Below, piece after piece: positions 1 through 8,499 of a stretch of DNA of 38,720 bases. Under the pieces are notes generated by a model. It was not told the origin of the DNA and made no database searches. It saw nothing but the letters and a program-made list of their open reading frames with translations. Source of the DNA: Candidatus Binataceae bacterium (GTDB lineage: Bacteria > Desulfobacterota > Binatia > Binatales > Binataceae); NCBI GenBank assembly GCA_024281015.1, contig JAMXLL010000175.1, forward strand, positions 1 through 38,720. Direction: 5' to 3'. Position numbers and translations under genes: made by a program. Each line of letters starts with the position of its first letter. Position 1 is the stretch's first letter.

Positions 1-2
1 TG

Positions 3-1955
3 TCTCAAACGGGCACAGGCATCGTCCAGGTCGCGTTCAGCTCAAACCTGACCTCTTCCGATCAGACTCCATTCGCCGACCTCTACCAGCGGGTGCTGCT
101 AAACGTTGTGTCGGTACGCTTGAACCCCACCCCCGGCGCATCCGATTCGGACTCGGGTTGGGTCGAAATCCCGGGTCCCGCTGCGATTGGCACTACCAAC
201 CCCACCCAGTTCGTTACCACCAGTCTAAATTTTGGTGGCAGCGGCACGATAATCTCCGCAGCCGAGAGTATCCTTCAACTCGACCTGGTGCCGCTTCAGA
301 ACCTTCCCTTTTTTTTCAATGCTGCCAACATCACGGCGCAAAACTATGGGCAGGTTGAGGTGGTGCTCGACTCGGTTGTTCCGGGCAATGTCATGCCTCT
401 GTGCCGCTCAGCTCTTGGCGAGGGCTGCATTAGTTATTTGGCTAATCTCACGCCCGAAGCCAACCTGAGCGTTCCATTTTCCAATGGGGGCTATAGCGTC
501 TCGGCGGGCGGGGTCCAGCAGTTAGTGATCAATGTCGCAGTAAACGTTGGTGGAGTTCCGGGAAGTCCGACCAGCGGCGCTGTCGCCATCACCCCGATCA
601 TAACTGCTCAAGGGAACACACAGGGGAGCAGCAACCCCCCAGCTCTTGGTGTCGTAACCGGCACAGTGGCAAATCCTGCTCCGGGTGCTCTGATCACCGC
701 AGAGTTGGCCGGTACCGATCAAGTCATCGCCACCAGCTATTTGAGCGAAATTGGTACCTTTATCTTGAATCTGCCGGCGCTCTCACAAGCGCAGGGCGGC
801 ACGGCTTACAACTTTTACGTATCGGGTAGCAATACGTATGCGGTAGCGAGCGATCAGAAGATATTTTCTAGTCCGGGCGCCGCGACTAATCTTTCCTTTG
901 CGGTGGAGGGTTCGCCAGTCGGCTTGCTTACCGGCACCATAGCCGACGCGTGCAATGGTACAGCTATCCAGTCGGCCACGCTGCGACTGCTGGTGCCGGA
1001 TACCAACAAAGGCAGTGCGACCAGTTGCGATCTCACTGGCGTGCCACCGGCGATACCGCCAAATTGCGTGGTGGTCGCCACTGCAGCAACGGACGACCAA
1101 GGGCATTATCCGTTGGCAGGCACGCCTTTCACCAAGGTGCCCCTGATTCCGCCGCCGGGAGTTGCGCATTACGATCTGCAAATCCGCGCGCCGGGTTACA
1201 ATACCAGGGTGGTGCCGATTGCACCCGGCTCACTCTTCTGTCCCGATTCCCGATTTGCCAACAGTTGCAGTTTTACACTTGAGCACGGCTTTTTGACTGG
1301 GACGACCGGACTCAGCGCTCCGAACGGCAGCGGCCAACCGCTGAATGCGCTGGTGGTGGCGGAGGACAGCGGCACGAATCATATCGAGAATGTGGCCCTA
1401 TCGACAATTCCGGGGGGCGACAGCTTGGGAGTATTCAAGCTCTCGGTACCGGTTGCAGCACCGTCTTCGGGAGGCATTGCGGTAAACAACTTCGACGTGT
1501 TCGCATCGGTCCAGGATATGTATCAGGGCGCGCCGGAGAAGACGAGCGGTCACTCGATCGGTGCCGTACCATTTGTGCAGGCGCCACCCGCCAACTGTGC
1601 CAGCGTTCCAATTCCCCCCTTGGCCCCTATGGACTGCGCCGGATTGGCGAGCGTGGTGGGTAGCGTGGCGAACGCGAACCCGGGCACGACTTCGGTAGCG
1701 CTGTCCAAGAATAACGTGCAAATTATGCAGACGGAGCCCTATTCGCTGAGTGCCCCACCAGAAAATCTTTACAATTTTTGTGCGCCAGCCGACAACTATA
1801 CCGTGACGCACTATGAGAGCGGGCAGCCAGGCACCCCCGTCCCAGTGACGTTGGCGCCAGAAATACCTATTCCAGGGACCTGCTCGAATATCTGTCAGAA
1901 CGCGCCAGGTCCTTGCGTTGCGTGTCAGCAGACTCCCGGCCCGGCTTTACCATGA
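3..1955 (+). CDS. Secreted DUF4382-like / carboxypeptidase-regulatory-like protein, 5'-truncated by window edge
   Basis: The frame is open from the first bases of the window with no stop, so the true start and any signal peptide lie to the left; 650 codons are visible. The first ~110 visible residues (NVVSVRLNP, a WVEIP strand, LDLVPLQNLPFF, YGQVEVVLDS) follow the pattern of DUF4382 domains in bacterial lipoproteins. Downstream are at least two segments resembling carboxypeptidase-regulatory-like beta-sandwich domains (starting near GVVTGTVANP and VGLLTGTIADA), then a cysteine-rich tail (CSNICQNAPGPCVACQ). The composition, rich in G, S, T, A and P, fits an extracellular protein. It ends in an ATGA overlap with the next gene, so the two are probably translated together. 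Catalytic activity is not indicated; a cell-surface or adhesive role is a guess. Domain assignment is by eye. Confidence 0.7.
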   Translation, partial: SQTGTGIVQVAFSSNLTSSDQTPFADLYQRVLLNVVSVRLNPTPGASDSDSGWVEIPGPAAIGTTNPTQFVTTSLNFGGSGTIISAAESILQLDLVPLQNLPFFFNAANITAQNYGQVEVVLDSVVPGNVMPLCRSALGEGCISYLANLTPEANLSVPFSNGGYSVSAGGVQQLVINVAVNVGGVPGSPTSGAVAITPIITAQGNTQGSSNPPALGVVTGTVANPAPGALITAELAGTDQVIATSYLSEIGTFILNLPALSQAQGGTAYNFYVSGSNTYAVASDQKIFSSPGAATNLSFAVEGSPVGLLTGTIADACNGTAIQSATLRLLVPDTNKGSATSCDLTGVPPAIPPNCVVVATAATDDQGHYPLAGTPFTKVPLIPPPGVAHYDLQIRAPGYNTRVVPIAPGSLFCPDSRFANSCSFTLEHGFLTGTTGLSAPNGSGQPLNALVVAEDSGTNHIENVALSTIPGGDSLGVFKLSVPVAAPSSGGIAVNNFDVFASVQDMYQGAPEKTSGHSIGAVPFVQAPPANCASVPIPPLAPMDCAGLASVVGSVANANPGTTSVALSKNNVQIMQTEPYSLSAPPENLYNFCAPADNYTVTHYESGQPGTPVPVTLAPEIPIPGTCSNICQNAPGPCVACQQTPGPALP

Positions 1956-2641
1956 TGCGGGCGATGTTTCAGGAATTCCGGGCGCTTCGCCGTGGCATTG
2001 TTGTGGGACTGCTCATTGGTGCAGTGAGCGGTTGCCAGACCGGAAATACCGGCAGCCCGGGTAGTACTCCTAACATTGCTCCACAGAGCAGCTATCGAAT
2101 CGTTGGCAACATCGGCACTCCCTTTCAGGCCCTGGTTTCCGATTCGCGGTCATCATGGGTGGTATTCGGGACAATTCCGACGAGCGTGGTGATCGTAAAC
2201 GACAGCCCTCCAGACCGGATACTGGTGACGAAGCTCACCAACGATACGCGCCTGCTTAGCCTCCAGGTGATTCAAGGGTTAAGCATCGGTACCCTGGATT
2301 CAACGGTAAGCGGTTTCGGGACGGCGGTCGGTAGCATCGGCGGCACGCTGCCAGCCTTTGCCCAGCCTGCTTCGCCTGATGTGCGATTTTTCGTCAAAAC
2401 ACCGGTCAGCGGCCTATTCAACGCGCTCATCGAAAGCGCAACTATGAGTAGCGCTTTGGAATCGCGCGTTCCGGCAGTGATTCTGTTCGATTCACCCAAC
2501 GGGGGCAAATCCGGGTCCGTCGACGGTATCTTCGCCCAACCGACCTTCACTGGGGCTTTGGAGGCCGACCTCGTAATCAACGGCCAGTTGGCACAGAGTG
2601 CTTCAGGTGGTAACCCCGTTACGGTCCGCGGTGGCAGCTGA
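1952..2641 (+). CDS. Small predicted lipoprotein of unknown function
   Basis: The protein has 229 residues from the ATG that overlaps the preceding stop codon (ATGA, 1952-1955). The frame could begin further upstream, but that would overlap the previous gene more and place extra residues before the signal peptide. The N-terminus has a basic stretch (RALRR), a hydrophobic core (GIVVGLLIGAVSG) and a lipobox V-S-G-C, so a lipid-anchored protein is predicted. The mature part starts with a G/S/P-rich linker and then carries beta-rich repeats of hydrophobic and small residues (for example IPTSVVIVND and PAVILFDSP). I recognise no family. Coupling to the upstream secreted protein suggests they act together at the cell surface. 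The next gene begins about 65 bp downstream. Confidence 0.7.
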   Translation: MMRAMFQEFRALRRGIVVGLLIGAVSGCQTGNTGSPGSTPNIAPQSSYRIVGNIGTPFQALVSDSRSSWVVFGTIPTSVVIVNDSPPDRILVTKLTNDTRLLSLQVIQGLSIGTLDSTVSGFGTAVGSIGGTLPAFAQPASPDVRFFVKTPVSGLFNALIESATMSSALESRVPAVILFDSPNGGKSGSVDGIFAQPTFTGALEADLVINGQLAQSASGGNPVTVRGGS

Positions 2642-2705
2642 AGCAATTCAGGCTAAGGAAAGCTGCGATTCTTGAACTAAAGTCGCGGCAACCGGACCAA
2701 CCTTT

Positions 2706-4181
2706 TTGATAAGTGATCTTTCCCAAACCGGGGAACAACGCCGTCACGCATTTGGTGCATTCCGCCAAATTTTTGATTCCTGGCTGAATCTTCAGGTCAA
2801 CGCCGGGCGGGTGCTGCTCGGAATAGCCATCTTGTCCGGGATGGCGCTGCGATTTAACCGGCTGGACGCTATGTCCATGACGGCCGATGAAGGGGCTGCG
2901 TGGGCCGCAGCGGCCGAGCCTGTCAAGCGGCTGCTCGCACTCCAGCCGCAGCTCGATTCCGGTAAACTCGCACTTTACGATCTGCTTTTGCACTATTGGA
3001 TAGCGATGTTCGGAGACAGCCTGCGCGCGATTCGCAGCCTCTCTGCGGCTATCGGTGCTATCTCGATTCTATTGATCTTCTGGATGGTGCGAGAGTTAGC
3101 CCAGGGCGGGACAGCTGCAGACTCGCAATCAGAACTCGTTGGGGGCATCGCCGCATTGCTGTTTGCGACGAATGTCGCGCTGGTCGATTCGGCAAGGACT
3201 GGCCGGATGTATCCCCTGATGACAGCGGCCGAACTGGTGCAGATCTTCTTTTTTGTTCGCGCCCAGCGTCAAGGACGAGCCGTAAGTTACATTTTGGCTG
3301 CCCTTTTTCTCAGCCTCGCCATCGCGGCGAATTTCACCGCGGCGTTTCTGGTGGTGGCAGAAAGTCTGTGGGTCGGCTACCTGCTCATAGCGAGATGCGA
3401 CGATGGGCCGGGGCGTCGTTGCCGAATCGCCGCTTCAGCCCTATCGTTAGTTGGGGGGGGGCTTCTGCTCCTCCCCTTTGCGCCGGGGGCGTTGGCCGCC
3501 TCACGAACGGCGCTCAGGGAGGGCGCCCTCGACTGGATTCGATATAGGCCGCCGCTGAGCTGGTTTTGCAGGGCGTTGCTCAGTAGCGTGGGCAACCGCT
3601 GGCTCTTCAGGCTATTTCTGGCACTGGCTGCATTTGGCGTTTGGCGGCATCGCACCGGTAGGGCGCCAAACCAGGTATTCATGGGGGCCATGATGATCGG
3701 GCCATTGGCTGCGATCGCAATCTTGGGCTTACTGGGCAGGCCGATGATGGTGGACCGGTATGTGATTCTGGCGCAACTCGGGTTTTTGGTGCTCGCGGCG
3801 CTCGGTGTGGCGGCCTTTCGCTCCAATATCGGGACCGCGCTGATCGTCCTTCTGATCGTCTGGCTGTCGGCGCGAGCTCTAAGGCATTTCTCGGTGTATT
3901 GGGTGGATTGGAGAGGTGCAGTCGCGATCGCGTGCGCGACGACGTCTTTTTCTCACGAAAGGCTCGGCGTAGTCCCCGAGTATGCGGCCAATGTCGTTCG
4001 GTATTATTTGCCGCCGGAACGCCGCGCACAAGCGTCTGGTCTCGATTCGCAGTGCGGCACCTCGCAGATATTGATAATCAGCCCCGGGCCGTCGATTCCG
4101 CCAGGGTATATCGCAGAATTGAACGCCTGCTATCCGCATTTGCTAGGGCGCGCAACACGGGCAGAAATTCGTGCTCGGTAA
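2706..4181 (+). CDS. GT-C fold membrane glycosyltransferase (PMT/GT39/GT83-like)
   Basis: The protein has 491 residues and about ten hydrophobic segments. After the first membrane segment comes a periplasmic loop with T-A-D-E (D61-E62), the position of the catalytic acidic pair in PMT/ArnT-type enzymes, followed by LYDLLLHYWIAMFGDS. A segment reading ALVDSARTGRMYPLM matches the (S/A)R.G.MYPL motif common in this superfamily. These enzymes transfer a sugar from a polyprenyl-phosphate donor to an acceptor on the periplasmic side of the inner membrane. The start is uncertain: TTG at 2706 is the longest option and has no clear Shine-Dalgarno. The acceptor cannot be deduced; the position just upstream of an MsbA-type exporter favours a lipid-linked glycan. 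Confidence 0.72.
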   Translation: MISDLSQTGEQRRHAFGAFRQIFDSWLNLQVNAGRVLLGIAILSGMALRFNRLDAMSMTADEGAAWAAAAEPVKRLLALQPQLDSGKLALYDLLLHYWIAMFGDSLRAIRSLSAAIGAISILLIFWMVRELAQGGTAADSQSELVGGIAALLFATNVALVDSARTGRMYPLMTAAELVQIFFFVRAQRQGRAVSYILAALFLSLAIAANFTAAFLVVAESLWVGYLLIARCDDGPGRRCRIAASALSLVGGGLLLLPFAPGALAASRTALREGALDWIRYRPPLSWFCRALLSSVGNRWLFRLFLALAAFGVWRHRTGRAPNQVFMGAMMIGPLAAIAILGLLGRPMMVDRYVILAQLGFLVLAALGVAAFRSNIGTALIVLLIVWLSARALRHFSVYWVDWRGAVAIACATTSFSHERLGVVPEYAANVVRYYLPPERRAQASGLDSQCGTSQILIISPGPSIPPGYIAELNACYPHLLGRATRAEIRAR

Positions 4182-4260
4182 GAAGATCTTCATGGCTGCG
4201 CGGACTCATAGAAAACTTGCTAGCGGAGGTTTGTATCAAAAGCTCACCGCTTACGTTATT

Positions 4261-4288
4261 TTGCTCCTGAGCGGCAGAATTGTATTAA
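4261..4288 (+). promoter_or_regulatory. Possible sigma70-type promoter upstream of the ABC exporter
   Basis: In the 188-bp gap before the exporter, TTGCTC (4261-4266) is separated by 16 bp from TATTAA (4283-4288). The match to the -35/-10 consensus is only partial (three and four of six). It sits at a sensible distance (about 80 bp) from the ATG at 4370. This is a weak prediction. Confidence 0.22.
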
Positions 4289-4369
4289 CTAGGCTCGTAG
4301 CATGGCATCGGCGCAGCGCAGCCACTCACTGCAAGCTGAGGCCCGTTGCGAGCCCGGCCCGAGGATCTG

Positions 4370-6241
4370 ATGGCTAAACTCTCGCGTTCCATCAGTGAGA
4401 CGCTCTTTTGGTGGCGTCCACTCGATGGCGAGTCCGATACGACCCAATATTTCGAGCATTACAAGCGTCTGCTGCACTATGTTCGACCGTACCTGTTCCC
4501 GCAGCTTGTGCTAGCGGTGGGCGCAATGCTGTTGAATGGCTCCGTCAATGGCATGATCCCGCTCCTCATCAAGAGGATCATCAATACCATCGCCGCGATT
4601 CCCGCCGCTAAGGCGTCTGCCGGAAGCATCCACTCAATGCACGTGCTGGCCGTTGAGATTCTTCTGGTGTTTGTGGCGCGAGCCGTTACCGATTTCCTTG
4701 CCGATTACCTGACTACCTATCTCGGGATGGAGATCGCCATGGACATTCGAGGCGAGTTCAACGATCGCCTCCAACGGCTGCCGCTGTCTTTTTTCAACTG
4801 GAGGTCGACTGGCGGGCTTATCGCGCACGCGCTCAGCGATGTCCAGGCAGCTTCCTCTGTGATTCACAATACGCTGTTCTCATTGGTGGGAGACAGCGTC
4901 ACGCTGGTCGCCTTGGTGGTAGGGCTTTTCTGGATGGACTGGCGGTTCGCGTTAATCGCGTTTGTGGTGTTCCCGTTAGCGGTCCTGCCGGTAATCGGCG
5001 TTGCCCGGCGGGTGCGCAAGATGTATCGCAGTGCGCAAAAGAAGCTGGCCGATGTAACTACGTTAATGCAGGAAGCAATCCAGGGATGCCGGGTGGTAAA
5101 AGCGTTCGGGATGGAAGAGTACGAATGTAACCGTTTTCGCGACCAACTCGCGCGGCAACTCCGAATGCTTAGGCGCGTGTTGCGAATCGGCTCGTTTACC
5201 GATCCCCTCATCGAAGTGTTGGGTGCTTTTGCCGTAGTTGCCACATTGTGGTACGGGACCGACCTGGTGCTGGCTGGAGCCCGGTCGCCTGGCACTTTTG
5301 CCGGATTCATCGGCGCGATGCTGATCGTCTACAAGCCGTTCAAGCGAATCGCCGGAACCAATAACTCCATCCAGCAGGGGTTGGTCTCCGCCGAACGGGT
5401 GTTCAGAGTCATTGATCATCCGCCGGAACCATACGAAATACCCAATGCGCTCGGCCTCAACGGCGGTCCGCACAGCCTCGAGATGCACAACGTCAGCTTC
5501 CGTTATGCTCCCAACAGCGCGCTGGTGCTGCGCAATATCAACCTGAAAATTGGAACCGGCGAGGCCGTGGCGCTGGTCGGCATGAGCGGCGGAGGCAAAT
5601 CGACCTTGGCCGATTTGCTGCCGCGCTTTTACGATCCGGAAGAAGGGGCGGTGTTGATCGACGGCATCGATATTAAGCGCTTTTCGCTCAAGTCGCTGCG
5701 GTCGCAAATCGCTGTAGTCTCGCAGAGTACTTTTCTGTTCAACGATACGATCCGTGCGAACATTGCTTATGGTGGTCCTGACAAGAGTCTCGACGAGATC
5801 ATCGCTGCCGCCAAGCAGGCTAACGCGCACGATTTCATTACGCGTTTGCCGGCCCGCTACGACACCGCAGTTGGCGAACTGGGGGTTCGTCTCTCAGGCG
5901 GTGAGCGGCAGCGCATCGCAATAGCGCGTGCGTTGCTGAAGAACGCCCCCATCCTTATTTTGGACGAACCGACCTCGAATCTTGACTCCGAGGCTGAACG
6001 CATTGTTCAGGATGCAATCGAGCGGCTGATGGAGAATCGGACCACCCTGGTGATCGCACATCGCCTCTCCACTATCCGCCGGGCCGACCGCATCTATGTA
6101 ATCGTTAGCGGTGAGATCCTCGAGCAAGGAACCCACGATGAACTAATCGCACTTGACGGCGCCTATCGCAGGCTGTGCGATCTGCAGTTCTACGCACCGG
6201 AACTTTCGGAAGTACCCTCCCGCTCGGCTGCCGCCGGCTAG
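4370..6241 (+). CDS. MsbA-type ABC exporter (fused permease-ATPase half-transporter)
   Basis: The protein has 623 residues from ATG 4370, which has GAGG five bases upstream; an in-frame TTG at 4346 is less likely. An N-terminal six-helix ABC exporter domain (about residues 35-330) precedes a complete nucleotide-binding domain: Walker A GMSGGGKST (about 404-412), Q-loop VSQSTFLFND, signature LSGGERQR (about 508-515), Walker B ILILDEP (about 528-534) with catalytic Glu, and the H-loop histidine in VIAHRLST (about 564). Every ATPase motif is intact. Length and order are those of MsbA/lipid-flippase half-transporters, which act as homodimers moving lipid A-core or other lipid-linked molecules across the inner membrane. 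In this locus it is the only recognisable exporter. MsbA itself versus a paralogue dedicated to the local glycan cannot be separated here. Confidence 0.9.
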   Translation: MAKLSRSISETLFWWRPLDGESDTTQYFEHYKRLLHYVRPYLFPQLVLAVGAMLLNGSVNGMIPLLIKRIINTIAAIPAAKASAGSIHSMHVLAVEILLVFVARAVTDFLADYLTTYLGMEIAMDIRGEFNDRLQRLPLSFFNWRSTGGLIAHALSDVQAASSVIHNTLFSLVGDSVTLVALVVGLFWMDWRFALIAFVVFPLAVLPVIGVARRVRKMYRSAQKKLADVTTLMQEAIQGCRVVKAFGMEEYECNRFRDQLARQLRMLRRVLRIGSFTDPLIEVLGAFAVVATLWYGTDLVLAGARSPGTFAGFIGAMLIVYKPFKRIAGTNNSIQQGLVSAERVFRVIDHPPEPYEIPNALGLNGGPHSLEMHNVSFRYAPNSALVLRNINLKIGTGEAVALVGMSGGGKSTLADLLPRFYDPEEGAVLIDGIDIKRFSLKSLRSQIAVVSQSTFLFNDTIRANIAYGGPDKSLDEIIAAAKQANAHDFITRLPARYDTAVGELGVRLSGGERQRIAIARALLKNAPILILDEPTSNLDSEAERIVQDAIERLMENRTTLVIAHRLSTIRRADRIYVIVSGEILEQGTHDELIALDGAYRRLCDLQFYAPELSEVPSRSAAAG

Positions 6242-6291
6242 CGATTTTACAAGCGATCCGCGAATGAAATCGCGTTTGGTCAGCATCATCG

Positions 6292-8499
6292 ATGACAAAC
6301 GGCGAGCTCAGAATGGTATACCTTAAAGGCTGTGCCCAGGGCGCCTCGGCGTTCGCCGTTTACGCGGCACTTTCTATTCTGATATTCGGTCTGCCGGTCA
6401 TCAGGGCTCTATCGCAGGTTTACATAGGGGGCGGTACAGACCCTATCTGTCATATCTGGGCAATCGCATGGTGGCCCTATGCGATTGCGCATCGGCTCAA
6501 TCCATTAATCACACACGCGTTATGGGCGCCCGCCGGCTATAACCTTGTCTGGGGCACGGATATTCCGGGGCCCATCCTGCTTTTTTTCCCGATCACCAGA
6601 ATTTTCGGAGCAGTAGTTTCGTACAATTTGCTCTGCCTGCTAGCACCTGCAGCGAATGCGGCTTCGGGCTTTCTGCTCTGCCGGTACGCATGCGAACGAT
6701 TCTGGCCCGCCCTGGTGGGCGGCTATATTTTTGGGTTTTCGCCCTACGTGATTTGCCACATGCTGGGCCACCTCGTCTTGATCCTCATCTTTCTTATCCC
6801 GTTCGCCGCGTACATTACGTTACTGCGGCTGAAAACAAGGATCGGGCGGCCTGGATTTGTTACGGCCCTGTTCTTGGTCCTGCTGTTTCAATTTCTCAGC
6901 TCGACGGAGATTTTCGCCACCGCGACGGTTCTTGGCGGATCGGCGCTGATACTTGCCTATATGCTTGCCGACGGAGAATCGCGAACGAACCTGATCTCTG
7001 TTGCGAAAGAGGCCGCCTTTGCTTACGCAGTCCTGACTGTAGTTGCTATTCCGTACCTGTATTTCGTGTTCGCCCCGGGTCTGCCGACGCCACCGAATTC
7101 CGCAACCTTTTATTCAAACTACCTATTGAGTTTCGTAGTCCCGCCTCCGGTTCTTTTGTTTGGCCCGCACAGCGTGGGTTTCATATCAGAAAAATTTCTT
7201 AAAGTCGCACCGTGGTGGGAGCAAGCCGGATATCTCGGCCCGGGTCTTCTCACCATAATGTTGCTTTTTGCCTGGTCCTACTGGCGAACAGTCGCTGGTA
7301 AGTTTCTGATCCTGAGCTTTGCACTGGTCGTAATCATGTCTCTGGGCCCTGCGCTCCACACCGGTATAAAACCACGGATGCCGATGCCGTGGCGCTTCTT
7401 TCATATGTTGCCGCTACTCGACGAAGTATTGCCGGGCAGATTGGGGATGTACATGTATCTCATTGTAGCGGTATGCGCCGCCATTTACCTGGCCCGAACG
7501 CCGCTTCCTATATGGCTGAGGATCTTGGGCGCTGGCTTGTCCCTGTTGTTTATCGCGCCGAACTTTTCCATTTGGCGCCACGTGGGGTGGTTTGCACCGT
7601 TGCTTGGTACGCCTGGACTGACCAAAATTCACGTGCCGGATTTCTTCAGCTCAGGGCAATACCGGCAATACTTGGCGCGCGGCGATAACGTCTTGATGTT
7701 GCCCCTTGGCCTGGGCGGCAGTAATGCAGGGATGCTTTGGCAGGCACAATCGGACTTTTATTTCAATACGACGGATTGGTTCGGAGCTGTGGCACCGCCC
7801 GACTCGGGCCGATGGCCCATTATCAAGGCCTTTCACAGCAGCACGACGATAATTGATTTCCGCGAGCAGCTCCAAGGCTTTCTCGGAGGACATCAGGTCA
7901 AGGCGATAATTCTTGACTCAGCAACACCGGGACGTTGGCCGAGCATCCTGTCGGACGCGGGGATGACCTCGGTCTCGGTGGGTGGAGTTTTGTTCTATAG
8001 GGTACCGGGTGCTGTGCTCGCCCTTTTTCGAGGGGCGACAGCCCATCAGATGGCCGAAAAGCATGCCTCGGCTTTGTTCACCGCTCTGGTTTGCGCTGCC
8101 AGGAAGTATGTTGATGCAGGTTATCCGTTGAGCGAACTCACCCTTAATCAAGTCCAACACCTGAAGCTATTTACTCTGCCTGATGACCAGGGCGGTACTG
8201 GTAAACGTGACTCGATTTGGGGCCATAACTTCTGGATTGGGAGTCGCGATGGTCGGATCGACCTCGGAATCGCAGGCAACTATGAAGACCTTCAGTTTCT
8301 GATTGGGAAGTACGGACCCGATGCAGTCCGGGTTTTCTTCCCTTTTCCTAAGCCATTGTCGGAAAGGGGAAAACACGGGAACGGTATCTTGTTAATTTCC
8401 TTCACTCCTGGGGGAGTGCGGCAGGCGGCAAACAAAGCAAACCATCAACAGGGAGCGCAAACAACCGACACCGGGAATAGTGTCGTCGTAAGGCCTTAA
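6292..8499 (+). CDS. Polytopic membrane protein, GT-C-like, first of a tandem pair
   Basis: The protein has 735 residues from ATG 6292. The N-terminal ~450 residues are a series of hydrophobic segments. The first periplasmic loop contains GGTDPICHIWAIAWWPYAI, where the Asp resembles the catalytic acidic position of GT-C enzymes, then HRLNPLITHALWAPAGYNL. The C-terminal ~290 residues are mostly soluble (DNVLMLPLGLGGSN, VKAIILDSATPGRWPSIL). This layout is common among uncharacterised bacterial membrane proteins treated as putative glycosyltransferases. The product is clearly homologous to the next gene along its whole length. Transfer of a sugar from a lipid carrier is inferred and has not been shown for this group. 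It lies 50 bp after the ABC exporter, likely in the same operon. Confidence 0.65.
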   Translation: MTNGELRMVYLKGCAQGASAFAVYAALSILIFGLPVIRALSQVYIGGGTDPICHIWAIAWWPYAIAHRLNPLITHALWAPAGYNLVWGTDIPGPILLFFPITRIFGAVVSYNLLCLLAPAANAASGFLLCRYACERFWPALVGGYIFGFSPYVICHMLGHLVLILIFLIPFAAYITLLRLKTRIGRPGFVTALFLVLLFQFLSSTEIFATATVLGGSALILAYMLADGESRTNLISVAKEAAFAYAVLTVVAIPYLYFVFAPGLPTPPNSATFYSNYLLSFVVPPPVLLFGPHSVGFISEKFLKVAPWWEQAGYLGPGLLTIMLLFAWSYWRTVAGKFLILSFALVVIMSLGPALHTGIKPRMPMPWRFFHMLPLLDEVLPGRLGMYMYLIVAVCAAIYLARTPLPIWLRILGAGLSLLFIAPNFSIWRHVGWFAPLLGTPGLTKIHVPDFFSSGQYRQYLARGDNVLMLPLGLGGSNAGMLWQAQSDFYFNTTDWFGAVAPPDSGRWPIIKAFHSSTTIIDFREQLQGFLGGHQVKAIILDSATPGRWPSILSDAGMTSVSVGGVLFYRVPGAVLALFRGATAHQMAEKHASALFTALVCAARKYVDAGYPLSELTLNQVQHLKLFTLPDDQGGTGKRDSIWGHNFWIGSRDGRIDLGIAGNYEDLQFLIGKYGPDAVRVFFPFPKPLSERGKHGNGILLISFTPGGVRQAANKANHQQGAQTTDTGNSVVVRP

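Noticed and set aside
5063-5830. 255-codon minus-strand frame
   Set aside because: It lies fully antisense to the ATPase domain of the ABC exporter, whose motifs are intact; the translation has no recognisable domain.
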